Assembly: GCF_950295315.1 (NCBI RefSeq)
Contig: NC_080181.1
Coordinates: 4,838,726 to 4,902,725 of the forward strand
Source: Erinaceus europaeus
Taxonomy: Eukaryota > Chordata > Mammalia > Eulipotyphla > Erinaceidae
Direction of reading: 5' to 3'
Length of the DNA: 64,000 bases
Shown here piece by piece: positions 22,800 through 34,090 of the stretch; within the stretch, counting starts at the first letter, position 1; every line of letters starts with the position of its first letter. The notes beneath the pieces were generated by a model. That model was given only the letters and a program-made list of their open reading frames with translations, ran no database searches and had not been told where the DNA came from. Position numbers and translations under genes: made by a program.

Positions 22800-23890
22800 A
22801 ACGCTTCCTTAAGATGAAGCTCTAAGCAGCAGTGAAGAACAGGGCTGCCCCTTGGGGGAGGCAGCTGGAGCCCTTCAGGAGAGTGAGCAGGACTGCCAGT
22901 ACTCCAGGAGCCAGCCCCTCATCTCAGCTCCTGGTTCCCTGTCTGCATTTGCACTCAGAGGTGTGGGCCTTTATCTCTTCTTCAGGACTCGCACTGGTGA
23001 GCAGGTTGCCATGGTTCCAGGACTCATGGGTGTGCACGGTTTTATTTGCCACTACATACCTTCACCGTTGCTAATTATCGTGTTAATACGTTTGTTGTAT
23101 GAGAGAAGGGGGCAGTGCACGGGCACTGCTCCAGTGTCCTGGGCCTGGGCTCTAACACTGAGCCCCCCCCCAAGCTATTGTATACTTGACTCAGCAAATC
23201 TGGTAAAATCTGAAAACCTCCCACACTAAATGAACATAAGATCTGGTGAAACTAATCTGGCTACTACACAGTAGACATCTCCTGTCCAACCTGAATTCCA
23301 TGTGTAACTTACAGAATTTTACTTCATGTATTCATTCTGTTTTTCCCCCAAGTTTCCTAGGAATATAGACAGTATCTTTCTATTATGTTACTTTAATAAT
23401 TGAAATAACATTTAGGAACTTGGATAATGTTATTAATAGTTTGAAGTTATAAAAATCTGTCTCTTTCTTGACACTGATCCATGATTTGAGTATTAATACT
23501 GAATATTAGCACTAAAATGATATATTAATATAGGAAGCAGTGCTGCTAAATTTTTTTCAACAAATTTCAGAAGAGTTCCTGGATAATCTGACGCATTGAC
23601 AGCATTTTTCTGTATGTAGTATCTGACCCAAACTGAGGGGTTTTTGTTTCCCAGCTGCAACACTTAATACCTGTATCTGCTTTCCTTTTGTTAATGTCTC
23701 CTTTTTGAAATAAATAAATACATAAATAAGGGTTAGAGGGCTTTACCTTACTACCTTATGGTGTAAAAAGGGTAAAGAGACAATATGATAGTTGGGGACT
23801 AATGGGCTTTGGTTTTACCAGAAATGTTTAGTAAAAACGATGATAGCACTGTTGAAAATACAGATTTATCCGCAAATGCTAAATATTAGT
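22800..23890. other. Unique intergenic sequence
   Basis: About 1.1 kb with no SINE or exon recognised. A 35-bp remnant of the F 3' end (TTTTGTTAATGTCTCC) lies at 23687-23722. Confidence 0.5.
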
Positions 23891-23897
23891 AACGCTC

Positions 23898-24012
23898 TTG
23901 AGCCTGGGAAGACAGCATAATGGTTCTGCACAAGCACTTTCATGCTGGAGGCATAAAGGTCCTAGACTGAATCCCCAGCCCCACCACACTGAACAGTGAT
24001 CTGGAAAACAAC
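23898..24012 (+). mobile_element. SINE-C, diverged
   Basis: GACAGCATAATGGTTCTGCA, diverged B box GACTGAATCCCC, tail CACTGAACAGTGATCTGGA. Confidence 0.75.
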
Positions 24013-24159
24013 TGCCGCCCTGAGCCAGCCAAGAGCTCTGTGGTTAGCGCACCCACTGTGCCATGCATGGCTTGGTGCGAGCTTGGCACCGCAGGACTGG
24101 AGAAAATTCAGCTTTGTGTCTTTCACTGTCTGTCTGAAAATGTCTGACTTTGCAAGGAA

Positions 24160-24602
24160 AGAAAAGATACAGCTGCGAAGACCTGGATTCAAGCCCCTAG
24201 TGCTAATCTGTAGAGACAGCTTAAGTGATGCAGCAGTGCTGTTAGGTGTCTGTCTGTCTCTCTCTTCCATCTTTTTTTTGCTTTAAGTTTTTTTTTTTTT
24301 TTTACTTTTCCTCTTGTTTTATTGTTGTAGTTATTGTTGTTGTTGTCATTGTTGGATAGGACAGAGAGAAATGGAGAGAGGAGGGGAAGACAGAGAGGGG
24401 GAGAGAAAGACAGACACCTGCAGACCTGCTTCACCGCCTGTGAAGCGACTCCCCTGCAGGTGGGGAGCGGGGGACTTGAACCAGGATCCTTATGCTGGTT
24501 CTTGCACTTTGCGCCACATGTGCTTAAGCCGCTGTGCTACCGCCCGACTCCCTCTCCCTTCCCTCTTTAACCCCCACCTCTAGATTTCTCTGTCTCTATC
24601 CT
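24160..24602 (+). mobile_element. SINE-D carrying an inserted SINE-A
   Basis: GGATTCAAGCCCCTAGTGC B box and TC tract up to about 24275; the TC tract resumes at 24553 (CTCCCTTCCCTCTTTAACC) after the inserted element. Confidence 0.65.
24285..24552 (-). mobile_element. SINE-A inserted in SINE-D
   Basis: TTTTATTGTTGTAGTTATTG, GTTGGATAGGACAGAGAGAA to GTGCTACCGCCCGACTCC. Head intact, no 3' extension. Confidence 0.92.
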
Positions 24603-25034
24603 TTATACATTAAAAATATAAAGGAAAGAAGAGGAAGGAAGGGGAGGGAGAGATATGGAGAAGAGGGCAAAGAGGAAAGAGCCAGTACTCCTAACCAGTC
24701 ATCTGGAATCACTCTAAAGCTGCTGGTGAGATCAGAAATCTTGACATATTCATTATGACTTCTAAAAACTGTTTACATTTTTACAAGAGAGAACTAAAGG
24801 CACTGTTCAGCTCTGGCATAAGACAGTGTTGGGGACAGATCTGCATGGCTACATGTTTTAAAGGAAAAATCCTGTCATCTGTCCCAATATGCATGAACAT
24901 AGAGGAGGCTGCTCAGCGAAGTGCTTCAGAGAAAGACAGACACATATGCTTTCAATTAGATGTACAATACAGAAAAACAGTGGGTGAACTAAAAAAGAAA
25001 TCAATTTTTAGACTAGATCAATTGAGTGTTTATT
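24603..25034. other. Unique intergenic sequence
   Basis: A possible diverged antisense SINE-C near 24790-24850. No gene seen. Confidence 0.45.
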
Positions 25035-25049
25035 AAAAAGGGAAGTGGT

Positions 25050-25375
25050 GGGAGTCGGGCTGTAGCGCAGCGGGTTAAGCGCAGGTGGCGCAAAGCACAA
25101 GGACCGGCGTAAGGATCCCGGTTCGAACCCCGGCTCCCCACCTGCAGGGGAGTCTCTTCACAGGCGGTGAAGCAGGTCTGCAGGTGTCTATCTTTCTCTC
25201 CTCCTCTCTGTCTTCCCCTCCTCTCTCCATTTCTCTCTGTCCTATCCAACAACAATAATAACTACAACAATAAAACAACAAGTGCAACAAAAGGGAATAA
25301 ATAAATAAAATAAATAAATTTAAAAAATAATAAAATTTAAAAAATAAAAATAAAAATAAATTTAAAAAAATAAAT
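25050..25375 (+). mobile_element. Young full-length SINE-A
   Basis: The head GGGAGTCGGGCTGTAGCGCA and B box GGTTCGAACCCC are intact, followed by TC tract, CAA region and a long A/T-rich tail. A perfect 15-bp duplication AAAAAGGGAAGTGGT lies at 25035-25049 and 25376-25390. Confidence 0.97.
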
Positions 25376-25390
25376 AAAAAGGGAAGTGGT

Positions 25391-26064
25391 ATGGGTACAT
25401 CAGGAAAAGGGAAGAAAAAACTGAGGTGAATAACATTTATACAAAATAATGTTTGTGGTTAACATAGTATATACATAAATTGATTTGTAATGATGCACAC
25501 CTTAAATAATATACTGTAATGCAATGTTATCTCAATTTTAGTTTTTTAAAAGAATGACTATTTAAAAGTCCCTAAATTCAGGTCAAACACCTATGTAGTG
25601 CCTGGTATAGGACGTGTAACCAAACACTGCTCTAAGTATGCACTTACATACTAACTCATTCTTCTTCTAGCATTTGCCACTAACTCATTTAATCCTGATA
25701 ACAACACTATGAAAGAGTTACTGGCTCATGTCCATTGCACAGGTAAGGAAACTGGCAGAGAGATGATACATCAAGGCAGCATATGGTGCAGCCTGGGGTT
25801 AGACTGAGGTGGTTTGGCTCCAGAAAATTTGCTCTTAACATTGGCTATACCACTGCTCTGGTATCAGCTGATTCAAATCAGCAGGAAAAACTGTTTGCTT
25901 TCACATGGACTGCTTCAACTGTTTTTTAGTATTCCAAACCTCTCACAAGTAAGTGATGCTAGATCTCTGTATTTATACTCTATCTTGTTAACTAGAGCAC
26001 TTATTAGGTGAAATTCAATCTCATGTAAACCAGAAAATATAATATCTTACTTTTGTTTTGGTCA
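25391..26064. other. Unique intergenic sequence
   Basis: A+T-rich; no repeat or exon recognised. Confidence 0.5.
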
Positions 26065-26072
26065 CAACTTCT

Positions 26073-26350
26073 TTTTAAAAATTTTTTTTATATTTATTTA
26101 TTTTCCCTTTTGTTGCCCTTGTTATAGTTATTGCTATTGTTATTGATGTTGTCGTTGTTAGGACAGAGAGAAATGGAGAAAGGAGGGGAATACAGAGAGA
26201 GAGAAAGATAAGACACCTGCAGACCTGCTTCACCGCCTGTGAAGTGACTCCCCTGGTGGGGAGCCAAGGGCTCGAACCGGGATAATTACGCCAGTCCTTG
26301 CGCTTTGCGCCTTATGCACTTAACCTGCTGCACTACCGCCCTACACCCCC
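26073..26350 (-). mobile_element. SINE-A, antisense
   Basis: TTTTCCCTTTTGTTGCCCTTG to CTGCACTACCGCCCTACACC; short duplication AACTTCT on both sides. Confidence 0.9.
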
Positions 26351-26389
26351 CTCCCCAACTTCTGGGCTGACTTTTTTAAACAGAAGTGA

Positions 26390-26505
26390 TATAAAGCCTC
26401 CACTCCCCACCTGCAGGGGGAAGCATCTCCAGCAGAAAAGCAAGTACCACAGGTGTCTGTCTTTCTCTTCGCCTCCTCCCTCATTTTCTCTCATCCTATC
26501 AAGTG
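26390..26505 (+). mobile_element. SINE-D, 5' truncated
   Basis: AGCCTCCACTCCCCACCTGC and TC tract TTCTCTTCGCCTCCTCCC. Confidence 0.65.
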
Positions 26506-26754
26506 ATGGGCTACACGTGGTGGGCTACAGATGAGTTCACAGTAATTCTTTGGTTGTATATGTTAACAACAGATATGTTTATTACTTTGTATCCACCAGA
26601 CCTATCAGTTTTCCAGTGCTTCCTTTTGATACATATGACTGCAAAGCCATTATAAATTACTGAGGAGGTATTTGGTTAAAAATATAAACAATATTTCGAA
26701 GTTAACCCAATTGTCAAATAATTTGATTATAGCAATAACTATCTATTGCCTTAT

Positions 26755-28392
26755 TAAGCCCTAAGACAGCAGGAACCCCCTGCTTCCTCTATAGAGCCTG
26801 TATTTCCTCCAGTCCTGGAACCTCTAGGGTGGGGCTCATTTCCCTGCATGCTTCTCTCAATTCATACCAAATAATACTGCATCTGCTGATCCCAAACTAA
26901 TAAATGAAATGAGTAGCACCATGGCATGCTTCACTTCAGACTGTGTCCAGAGACTTCCGGACAACCCTTCTGCATCAGTACTCAGGTGAGAACTTTCCTT
27001 TCTCATAGGACTCCTTAATTCCATTTCGGGTGGTTCACTTCCTAACAAAGCTTCAAAACCTAGATATAGACCAGGGCCCATGAAATAGGGCATGTGTTCA
27101 CATGTATCCATAAATAGGGCAAAAAAATATACCTTAAAGCAAAAGTGCCCAACAGTCTGCAGTGAGTCAATAAATGAAGCCAGCAAGTAGAAAGACCTAA
27201 AAAGACACCATAAAGTTGCTAGTGAAATAGTGTCTACTTAGACCTAGATACCCTCCTCACACACTTCCCATTACACTTCCCTCACTCATTCCAAAGCTCA
27301 CCTTATCAAAGGTAGGACTGCAAATGCTGAATAAGGGTAAGAGACTGGCATACTTTAATGATGACTCTCTTACTCACTATCAGGCCACCCCATCAGCTGG
27401 GGCCCTATTCGGGGAGTCCTGAGATTCCCACACAGACACAATTAGCCCAGACCTCGAATAGATCCCTCTCTCCATTGTTACTGGTCATTTCCATCAGGAA
27501 CAACATAATGGATGCCTTTGGGGTCTCCCACAGGACCTTGCCCTCAATGTGGATCAACAACGGTAGAGAATGTTCCATCCTCCAAAGGGGAGTTGGATAA
27601 TATACTCTATCTACTACCTGAGGAAGATAGTAGATACGTCTTGAAATAAGTGCAACTTGGAATGTTCCTAGTCATGACCACAGAATGTCAGTTCAGACCT
27701 ACAGGGATTCAGAGGTTACACGGGCTCCTATCAAATTGATGGGGTTTACAGTTAACAATATTTATACACTTTTCCCATATTTGGGAGCTACTCTCTTCCC
27801 TGACCCAAGTTTCTAGCCCTTTTTCCAGCCATGACATCATCTCCCCAGACAATAACTTGGATCCACCTGTATATCAAATGTCAGGCTCAGGCAAAAAATA
27901 AAGTCATGGGGCCCTTTGGAATATACCTAAAACAGACCTACTAGCTATTTCCAAAACAGAAACCCCAAAACTTCATCTGCAATATTCCAGCGTTTAGGTT
28001 CATGATTGTTCAACAATTTGGTTCTATATGTTAACTCTTTTTTCAGTCACCAGGTTCCAGATGCTGACATGATGCCAACCGGACTTACCTGGACAGACAA
28101 CCCCACCAATATGTCCTGATTCCCCAGAGCCCTTCCCCACTAGGGAAAGAGAGAGGCAGGCAGGGAATATGGATCCACCTGTCAATGCCCATGTTCAGCG
28201 GGGAAGCAATTACAGAAGCCAGACCTCCCACCTTCTGCATCCCACAATGGCCCTGGGTCCATGCTCCCAGAGGGATAAAGAATAGGAAAGCTATCAGGGG
28301 AGGGGATGGGATCCGGAGTTCTGGTAGTGGGAATTGTACCCCTCTTATCCTATGGTTTTGTCAGTGTTTCCATTTTATAAATAAAAAATATA
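26755..28392 (+). mobile_element. F element copy 4, near full length
   Basis: About 1.6 kb, colinear with copy 6 from CCTGGAACCTCTAGGG through GGCCACCCCATCAGCTGGGG and GATGCCAACCGGACTTACC to ATGGTTTTGTCAGTGTTTCC and an ATAAATAAA tail. The exact 5' end is uncertain. No ORF matches a reverse transcriptase. Confidence 0.88.
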
Positions 28393-28456
28393 TAAACATA
28401 TAAAAATATATAAACATAAAATATATAAACAAAAATATATAAAAATATATAAACAA
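28383..28456 (+). repeat. (TATAAAAA/TATAAACA)n tail
   Basis: A-rich tail of F copy 4 expanded into ATATATAAACATAAAA-type repeats. Confidence 0.85.
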
Positions 28457-28990
28457 CAAAATCATATTGTCTATTATAAATCAACTCTTGTTAAAGGAGC
28501 CAACCGGGCTGCATGTGTGGCAAAGTAGGTCCACCATCCAGATGTACTATTTTGCCAGCCCTAAGACGCAGGTCAAGCTTTACATATACCTGCCAGCTTG
28601 TTCTTTTGACCCTGGCACTGGGAAACAGTCTCAACAGGCATGTACACCCACAGTCATTTTTCACGTTTTAGTTATTAAATACATAGCGTAAATATAAATT
28701 CGAAAACCCCAACCATCGATATCCATAAACAATAAAAGGTGCGGCATAGTGGCTTACAGGTAACCACGGAGCTCCTCAGCATTGCTGACACTGAAATCCA
28801 AATGCGGAGACAACTCACAGAGAATCTCTCTCAACTAGAAGCTCAACACCCGGAGGGGGCGCGACAGGGCAGAGCAGGAAGGTGCGGAACTGCTGCATTT
28901 CTCCAACACAGAAAAAGAACTCGCCAAACAGACCAGAAGGCCTACTGAACAACAACAACAACAAACCCTCCACAATGAGAAATCAAGAGT
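28457..28990. other. Unique intergenic sequence
   Basis: Contains a GC-rich patch at 28845-28900 (CCGGAGGGGGCGCGACAGGG) that may belong with the CpG-rich segment after the SINE cluster. No gene seen. Confidence 0.4.
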
Positions 28991-28992
28991 CA

Positions 28993-29262
28993 GGAGTCGG
29001 ACCATAGCGCAGCGGGTTAAGCGCAGGTGATGCAAAGCGCAAGGACCGGAGTAAAGATACTGGTTCAAGCCCCCAGCCCCCCACCTGCAGGGGAGTCACT
29101 TCACAGGTGAAGCAGGTCTGCAGGTGTCTCTCTTTCTCTCTCCCCGACTTCCCCTCCTTTCTCGATTTCTCTCTTTCCTATCCAACAACAACAGCAATAA
29201 CAACGACAATAAAACAAGGGCAACAAAAGGGAATAAATATTTTTTTAAAAAAAAATAAAGAG
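28993..29262 (+). mobile_element. SINE-A, first of three in tandem
   Basis: GGAGTCGGACCATAGCGCAG head, B box GGTTCAAGCCCC, shortened CTTCACAGGTGAAGC, TC tract and AATAAATATTTTTTTAAAAA. Confidence 0.92.
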
Positions 29263-29276
29263 GCAAAGAGAGGGGG

Positions 29277-29556
29277 AGGTGTCGGCGGCGCACCCGGTTA
29301 AGCGCACAAAGTGTACTAAGCACAAGGACCCACCATGCAAGCATCTTGGTTCGAGCCCCGGCTCCCCACCTGCAGGGGAGTCGCTTCCCAGGCGGTGAAG
29401 CAGGTCTGCAGGTGTCTGTCTTTCTCTCCTCCTCTCTGTCTTCCCCTCCTCTCTCCATTTCTATCTTATCCAACAACGACATCAATCATAACGACAACAA
29501 TAAAACAAGGGCAACAAACGGGAATGAATAAATAAATAAATACACTAAAAGAGAGA
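29277..29556 (+). mobile_element. SINE-A with D-like head, second in tandem
   Basis: GTGTCGGCGGCGCACCCGGT head, GGTTCGAGCCCC, CAGGGGAGTCGCTTCCCAGG, TC tract, AATAAATAAATAAATA. Confidence 0.9.
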
Positions 29557-29559
29557 GAG

Positions 29560-29842
29560 AGAAAGCGCACGTGGCGCGATGTGCAAGGACCGGTGAAAAG
29601 ATCCGGGTTCGAGCCCCGGCTCCCCACCTGCAGGGGAGTCACTTCACAGGCGGTGAAGCAGGTCTGCAGGTGTCTGTCTTTCTCTCCCATCTCTGTCTTC
29701 CCCTCCTCTCTCCATTTCTCTATGAAATACAATGGGGGGAAAGTGTCCACCAGAAGCAGTGGATTCATAGTGCCGGCACCGAGCCCCAGCGATAACCCTG
29801 GAGGCAATAAATAAATAAATAGATAAATAAGTAAATAGACGA
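29560..29842 (+). mobile_element. SINE-A, third in tandem, with 3' extension
   Basis: The head is 5' truncated at AAAGCGCACGTGGCGCGA; B box GGTTCGAGCCCC; the CAA region is shortened and the extension GGCACCGAGCCCCAGCGATA is present. Confidence 0.9.
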
Positions 29843-29849
29843 AGAACTG

Positions 29850-30290
29850 AAGAGATGGACACATGGCCTCACCAAAAGCTCCAGCCCCAGCCTAGGGACC
29901 TGGGGGGTGCGGGGTGGTACAAGCAGGAGCTTTTCTCCGCAAAAACTGGGGGTCTATGGCACACAGCAGCCACCCCAGCCCGGCACAAGCGGCAGAGAGC
30001 GCAGACCGTAAGAAAAGAATCATTTGCTAACCTTGAGAAAGCAGCGGGAGAGATAGGAGCCACAGAGGGAAATCCTCCAGGGTTGGAAGAGCTGGCAGGT
30101 GCCATGTTGGGGCTTCCCGGCGCCTGCGCAGTTCTGGAAAGGCGATCTGCGCAGGCGTACTGCGCACCCGCTGGCTTATAAAAGCCTCGGAGTGCCGCCC
30201 ACTTCCACCTGTGGCTCGTGAGCTCCACGTGCGGGCGGGTGTCGGGCTCCGCACCTGCTGTGCAAGTGCAGACAATTCCTATCTGCCTCA
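29850..30290 (+). promoter_or_regulatory. CpG-rich segment with TATA box, possible promoter
   Basis: GC- and CpG-rich block in otherwise A+T-leaning repeats. It contains GCGCCTGCGCA (30119-30129) and CTGCGCAGGCG (30147-30157), which resemble NRF1 sites, followed by CTTATAAAAGCC (TATA box at about 30175-30181) and GC-rich DNA after it. It could drive plus-strand transcription from about 30205. It may be an L1 5' UTR, an LTR remnant or a non-coding RNA promoter; the sequence does not decide. Confidence 0.4.
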
Positions 30291-30402
30291 AAGGGATGCC
30301 ACAGAAGTACTAAAGATCTTAGAAACTTATTACAGATATCTGCCATCAAAGTAGGCCACCTACCAAAAAAAACTGACACATTGTAAAAAAAAATCACATA
30401 AC

Positions 30403-30590
30403 TGGTGGTGGCGCACTTGGTTGAGTGCACCCATAACCATGCTCAAGGACACAGGTTCAAGGCCCTGACTGCGCCTGCGGGGGCGGGGGAGGCATCGCAA
30501 AGTGTCGAAACAGTGCTGTAGGTGTCTTTTTCCCTATCTCCCTTTTCCTCTAAATTTTGCTATTCTATCAAATGTAAGAAAAATAATAAT
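30403..30590 (+). mobile_element. SINE-D
   Basis: GGTGGTGGCGCACTTGGTTG head, GGTTCAAGGCCC B box, TC tract. Duplication ATCACATAAC / ATCATATAAC at 30393-30402 and 30591-30600. Confidence 0.9.
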
Positions 30591-30641
30591 ATCATATAAC
30601 CTTTCCATACTGAGTCGTTAAGAACTGAACTAGAAAATCCG

Positions 30642-30782
30642 TGGGGCGGGAGTAGATAGCATGATGGTTATGCAAAGAGACTCTCATGACTGAGGTGCCA
30701 AAGTCCTAGGTTCAATCACCTTGCACTATAAGTACTGCTATAAGCCAGACCTGAATAGTGCTTTGGTAAAAATGAATGAGAA
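30642..30782 (+). mobile_element. SINE-C
   Basis: GTAGATAGCATGATGGTTAT, TAGGTTCAATCACC, tail AATAGTGCTTTGGTAAAA. Confidence 0.85.
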
Positions 30783-30797
30783 AATAAAATATTTGTG

Positions 30798-30910
30798 TAC
30801 TGGGGAGTGGTTCAATAGGTAAAGGGGAAGAATCTGCATGAAACTTTGAATTAGGTCCTCAGTACCTTATATGCTGGGTGATGAACTCATGGTCTCACAT
30901 ACGCATATAA
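30798..30910 (+). mobile_element. SINE-E-like, diverged
   Basis: TACTGGGGAGTGGTTCAATAGG head; the B box region is diverged. Confidence 0.55.
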
Positions 30911-30926
30911 AAATAAACCAATCTTT

Positions 30927-31181
30927 GGGAGTCGGGCGGTAGCGCAGTGGGTTAAGCACACGTGGCGCAAAGCGCAAGGACCGGAATAAGGGTCCCGGTT
31001 CGAGCCCCCGGCTCCCCACCTGCAGGGGAGTCACTCCACAGGCGGTGAAGCAGGTCTGTAGGTGTCTTTCTCTCCCCCCCTCTGTCTTCCCCTACTCTCT
31101 TCATTTCTCTCTGTCCTAACAACGACGACATCAATAACAACGATAATAACTACAAGGGAAAATAAATAAATAAAATTTAAA
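30927..31181 (+). mobile_element. Young SINE-A
   Basis: GGGAGTCGGGCGGTAGCGCA head, GGTTCGAGCCCCC B box, short CAACGA region. Perfect 16-bp duplication AAATAAACCAATCTTT at 30911-30926 and 31182-31197. Confidence 0.97.
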
Positions 31182-31215
31182 AAATAAACCAATCTTTAAA
31201 AAATATGAAATAGGG

Positions 31216-31534
31216 GGTCGGGCGGTAACTCAGTGGGTTAAGCTCACGTGGCGCAAGGCGCAAGGACCGGCGTAAGGACCCTGGCAGGGGAGTCGCTTCA
31301 CAGGTGGTGAAGCAGGTCTGCAGGTGTCTTTCTCTCTCCTTCTCTGTCTTTCCCTCCTCTCTCCATTTCTCGGTCCTATCCAACAACGAATGACATCATC
31401 AACAATAATGACCACAACAAGGCTATAACAACAAGGACAACAGAAGGGGGAAGGCAATGGCCTCCAAGAGCAGTGGATTCATGGTGCAGGCACTGAGCCC
31501 CAGCAATAACCCTGAAGGTAAAATATATATATAT
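31216..31534 (+). mobile_element. SINE-A lacking the B box
   Basis: The head GTCGGGCGGTAACTCAGTGG runs into GGCGTAAGGACCCTGGCAGGGGAG, so the B box and CTCCCCACCTG segment are deleted. TC tract and 3' extension are intact. Duplication ATATGAAATAGGG at 31203-31215 and 31535-31547. Confidence 0.93.
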
Positions 31535-31547
31535 ATATGAAATAGGG

Positions 31548-31690
31548 CAGGGGTAGATAGCATAATGATTATGCAAAGAGACTCTTGTGCCTGAGGCTCC
31601 AAAGTCTCAGGTTCAATCCCCTGCACCACCATAAGCCAGAGCTGAGCAGTGCTCCAGTAAAAAAAAAAAAAAAAAGAAAAGAAAAAAAGA
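31548..31690 (+). mobile_element. SINE-C
   Basis: AGATAGCATAATGATTATGC, GGTTCAATCCCCTGCACC, GAGCTGAGCAGTGCTCCAGT, poly-A. Confidence 0.93.
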
Positions 31691-31696
31691 AATACA

Positions 31697-31850
31697 TCAG
31701 GGGAGATAGCAAAAGATTTTCATACCCAAGGCTCTGAGGTTCCAGGCTCAATGCCCACCACTACCATAAACCAGTGCTGAACAGTACTTTGGTCTCTCTC
31801 CTCACTCTGTGTCTTTCTCATTAAATAAAATATTTAAAATAAAAAATATA
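31697..31850 (+). mobile_element. SINE-C with CT tail
   Basis: GGGGAGATAGCAAAAGATTT, GGCTCAATGCCC, then GGTCTCTCTCCTCACTCTG and AAATAAAATATTT. Confidence 0.85.
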
Positions 31851-31869
31851 CAGAACATCTGAAGAGATT

Positions 31870-32790
31870 AATCACTCATACGGAGATTGAGAAAGTAGCC
31901 CAAACCTCCCCCAAACCAAAGTCAAGGGCACAAGTTTATAATACTTGTTCTCAGGTTTCCAGAAAAGAAAACCAAATAAACTCTGATGAGTTGTCAATGT
32001 TTCCTAGCTCATGAGTCAGCATTACTGTGACATCTAAAACAGACAAGAACATCACAAAGTAAAATAAATTTACAGGCAGATATATCTGAGAGACACAGAT
32101 GCATAAACTAGCAACTGGATTCAACAAAACACTAAAAAGATTACATGCCACAATCAAGTAGGATTATAACTGGGATATAAACCCTGTTCAACACAACTCA
32201 GAAAGGACATAACAATCATGATTATCTCAGTAAATGCAGAAGGAGGAGGAGAAGAAGTAAGAAGGACACCTAACAAGAGTTAACATTTAATAGCAACAAA
32301 AATGCCAGTGGGGGAGATATGACATCCAAGTTGTAAAGGAAGAAATGAAATAAGCTATCACTGTTTCATGTAGCAAACAGCCTAAAGAATCCACTAAAAT
32401 AAACAAACAAATGAACAAACTACTAGATAACAAATGCATAAAATGACAAGGCACAAAACCAGTGTAAAAAACTGGCTGCATTTCTATATACTAACAATCA
32501 ACTATCAGAAAGAAAATTAATAAAATAATACATTCACATCACATAAAAATAAGTATCTAGGAATACATTTAACAAATGTGTTAAAAGATCTGTACACTTA
32601 AAACTATGACTATTAAAATAAATTGATGACATAAAGAAATAAAAAGACATCTATGCTCATGAAATGTGAGCATTAGTCATTTTGTTTTTTTCTAATATCT
32701 CCATATTACTTAAAGTTGCCTACAAAGTCAGTGTCATTCTCATCAAGATCCTAGTATTTTTCACATAAATGTTTATAAACTAAAATGTGT
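31870..32790 (+). mobile_element. L1 ORF2 fragment (part 1)
   Basis: Colinear with mammalian L1 ORF2: TGGCTGCATTTCTATATACT, ACTATCAGAAAGAAAATTAA, AAGTATCTAGGAATACATTT and AAGATCTGTACACTTAAAAC are recognisable blocks, with frameshifts and stops. The left limit is uncertain. Confidence 0.85.
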
Positions 32791-32792
32791 AT

Positions 32793-32945
32793 GGCCCTGG
32801 AGATGTGACAATGGATAAAGCATTAAACAGCAAGCATGAGATCCCAAGTTCAACCCCCAAAATGCATGTGTCATGAGCGATGCTCTGGTTCTCTCTCCCT
32901 CTTGTTAATGGATAAATAAGGTAAAAAAAAAAAAAAAGAAAAAGA
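32793..32945 (+). mobile_element. SINE-E inserted in L1
   Basis: GGCCCTGGAGATGTGACAAT head, CAAGTTCAACCCCCAAAATG B box, TTCTCTCTCCCTCTTG, poly-A. Confidence 0.9.
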
Positions 32946-32949
32946 AAAA

Positions 32950-33115
32950 AGAACAAATGTTTGCATAAAACTACAAAAAAAAAAAACCCTAAATAGCCAA
33001 AACAATCCTTAGAACAAGGAACAAAATGAAAGCATGAGGTACCTTGCTTTCAAACTATGCTACAAAGCAATAATAATCAAATCAGTAATTGGGATACACT
33101 GTGGTGGGTATATAC
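32950..33115 (+). mobile_element. L1 ORF2 fragment (part 2)
   Basis: ATAGCCAAAACAATCCTTAG and TTTCAAACTATGCTACAAAG continue the L1 order after the SINE. Confidence 0.85.
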
Positions 33116-33119
33116 TTTA

Positions 33120-34005
33120 ATATAGCTTTTTCCTGATGGAGGTGGATATTAAAAGATATCTGAACTGTTAACACATTTTGACCACTGCTTTCTATAAATC
33201 AAAACAAAAAAAAATCACAGGTAAGGGTACATCACAGAAAAAGAGATGTTAAACCTTTACATATAATTTATTAGAGGCAAACATTGAGATGGGATTCATG
33301 TAATTTGTGAAATTTGTTACATCAGGCTTTAATGTACTAAAAACCAATTTCAAAAAATTAATAAGCTACAGTGTATCTCAACAACTAATTCACAGTATCA
33401 TCTTACATTTGCTCATACATAACTTGTTTTCATTTTTATTAGTTGCAAAACAGGGCAAAGGCAGGTTGAATCCAAGAGGTAATCAATCTGCCTTAATATT
33501 GTGATGCTCGTGTCACACTACAGATTCACCACCACCACAGATATCCTTTAAAGCAATGAACAGGAAACGCTTTCTTAGCTGATTAATTTCCATTTTTCCG
33601 AAAGTGCTTTGTCAGTTCAAGCTTTCAACCAGCTGAAAAGTAATGCTATTCCCATTTCTCCATGAGTGGAAAGAACGCAAACAAATGCGTGTTTAACAGT
33701 AAGGTCAGCATGACATAAAGCAACAAGAGCCAGTAAACTGAAAATGAGGTTGACATTCTGGGGTGAATCCAGCAGGCCTGCAACAGTCTGGAAAACACCA
33801 CAGCTGCAAGAGGATATGGAGGGGCTTGGCGCAGCCTCCAGGCTTGTGCCCCAGCTCTGCCAGAGAAAGGGGAACGGAACCCTTCTGGGTTGCTTTGCTC
33901 TGGATGCACAGTCCTCAGACAATGTCTGTACTAAATCACTGTTGCCGTGGGACTTTTGCAATGTCGCAACAGGGAAGGCAAATTATTACAGGAAAAAAAG
34001 TTTGT
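33120..34005. other. Unique sequence, possible distal PGR 3' UTR or flank
   Basis: About 880 bp without recognisable repeat. In human, the long PGR 3' UTR could extend this far (inference). No ORF has coding character I can support. Confidence 0.4.
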
Positions 34006-34006
34006 T

Positions 34007-34090
34007 TTTTTATTTTTAAAAGTGCAGTATCAGGGAATGAATCTAGGGCTTTGCATATGTGTGATGCCACTGAGCCGGCTTGCAAGCCAA
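34007..34090 (-). mobile_element. Diverged SINE-C, antisense
   Basis: GGGAATGAATCTAGGGCTTTGC and the head complement near GATGCCACTGAGCC. Confidence 0.5.

Noticed and set aside
1..34000. ARHGAP42 exons, expected from human gene order
   Set aside because: I found no segment resembling its RhoGAP or SH3 domains; only position suggests it could be nearby.
33120..34005. Conserved exon candidate
   Set aside because: ORFs of 66-179 codons on both strands conflict and lack splice signals in frame; better explained as UTR or flank.
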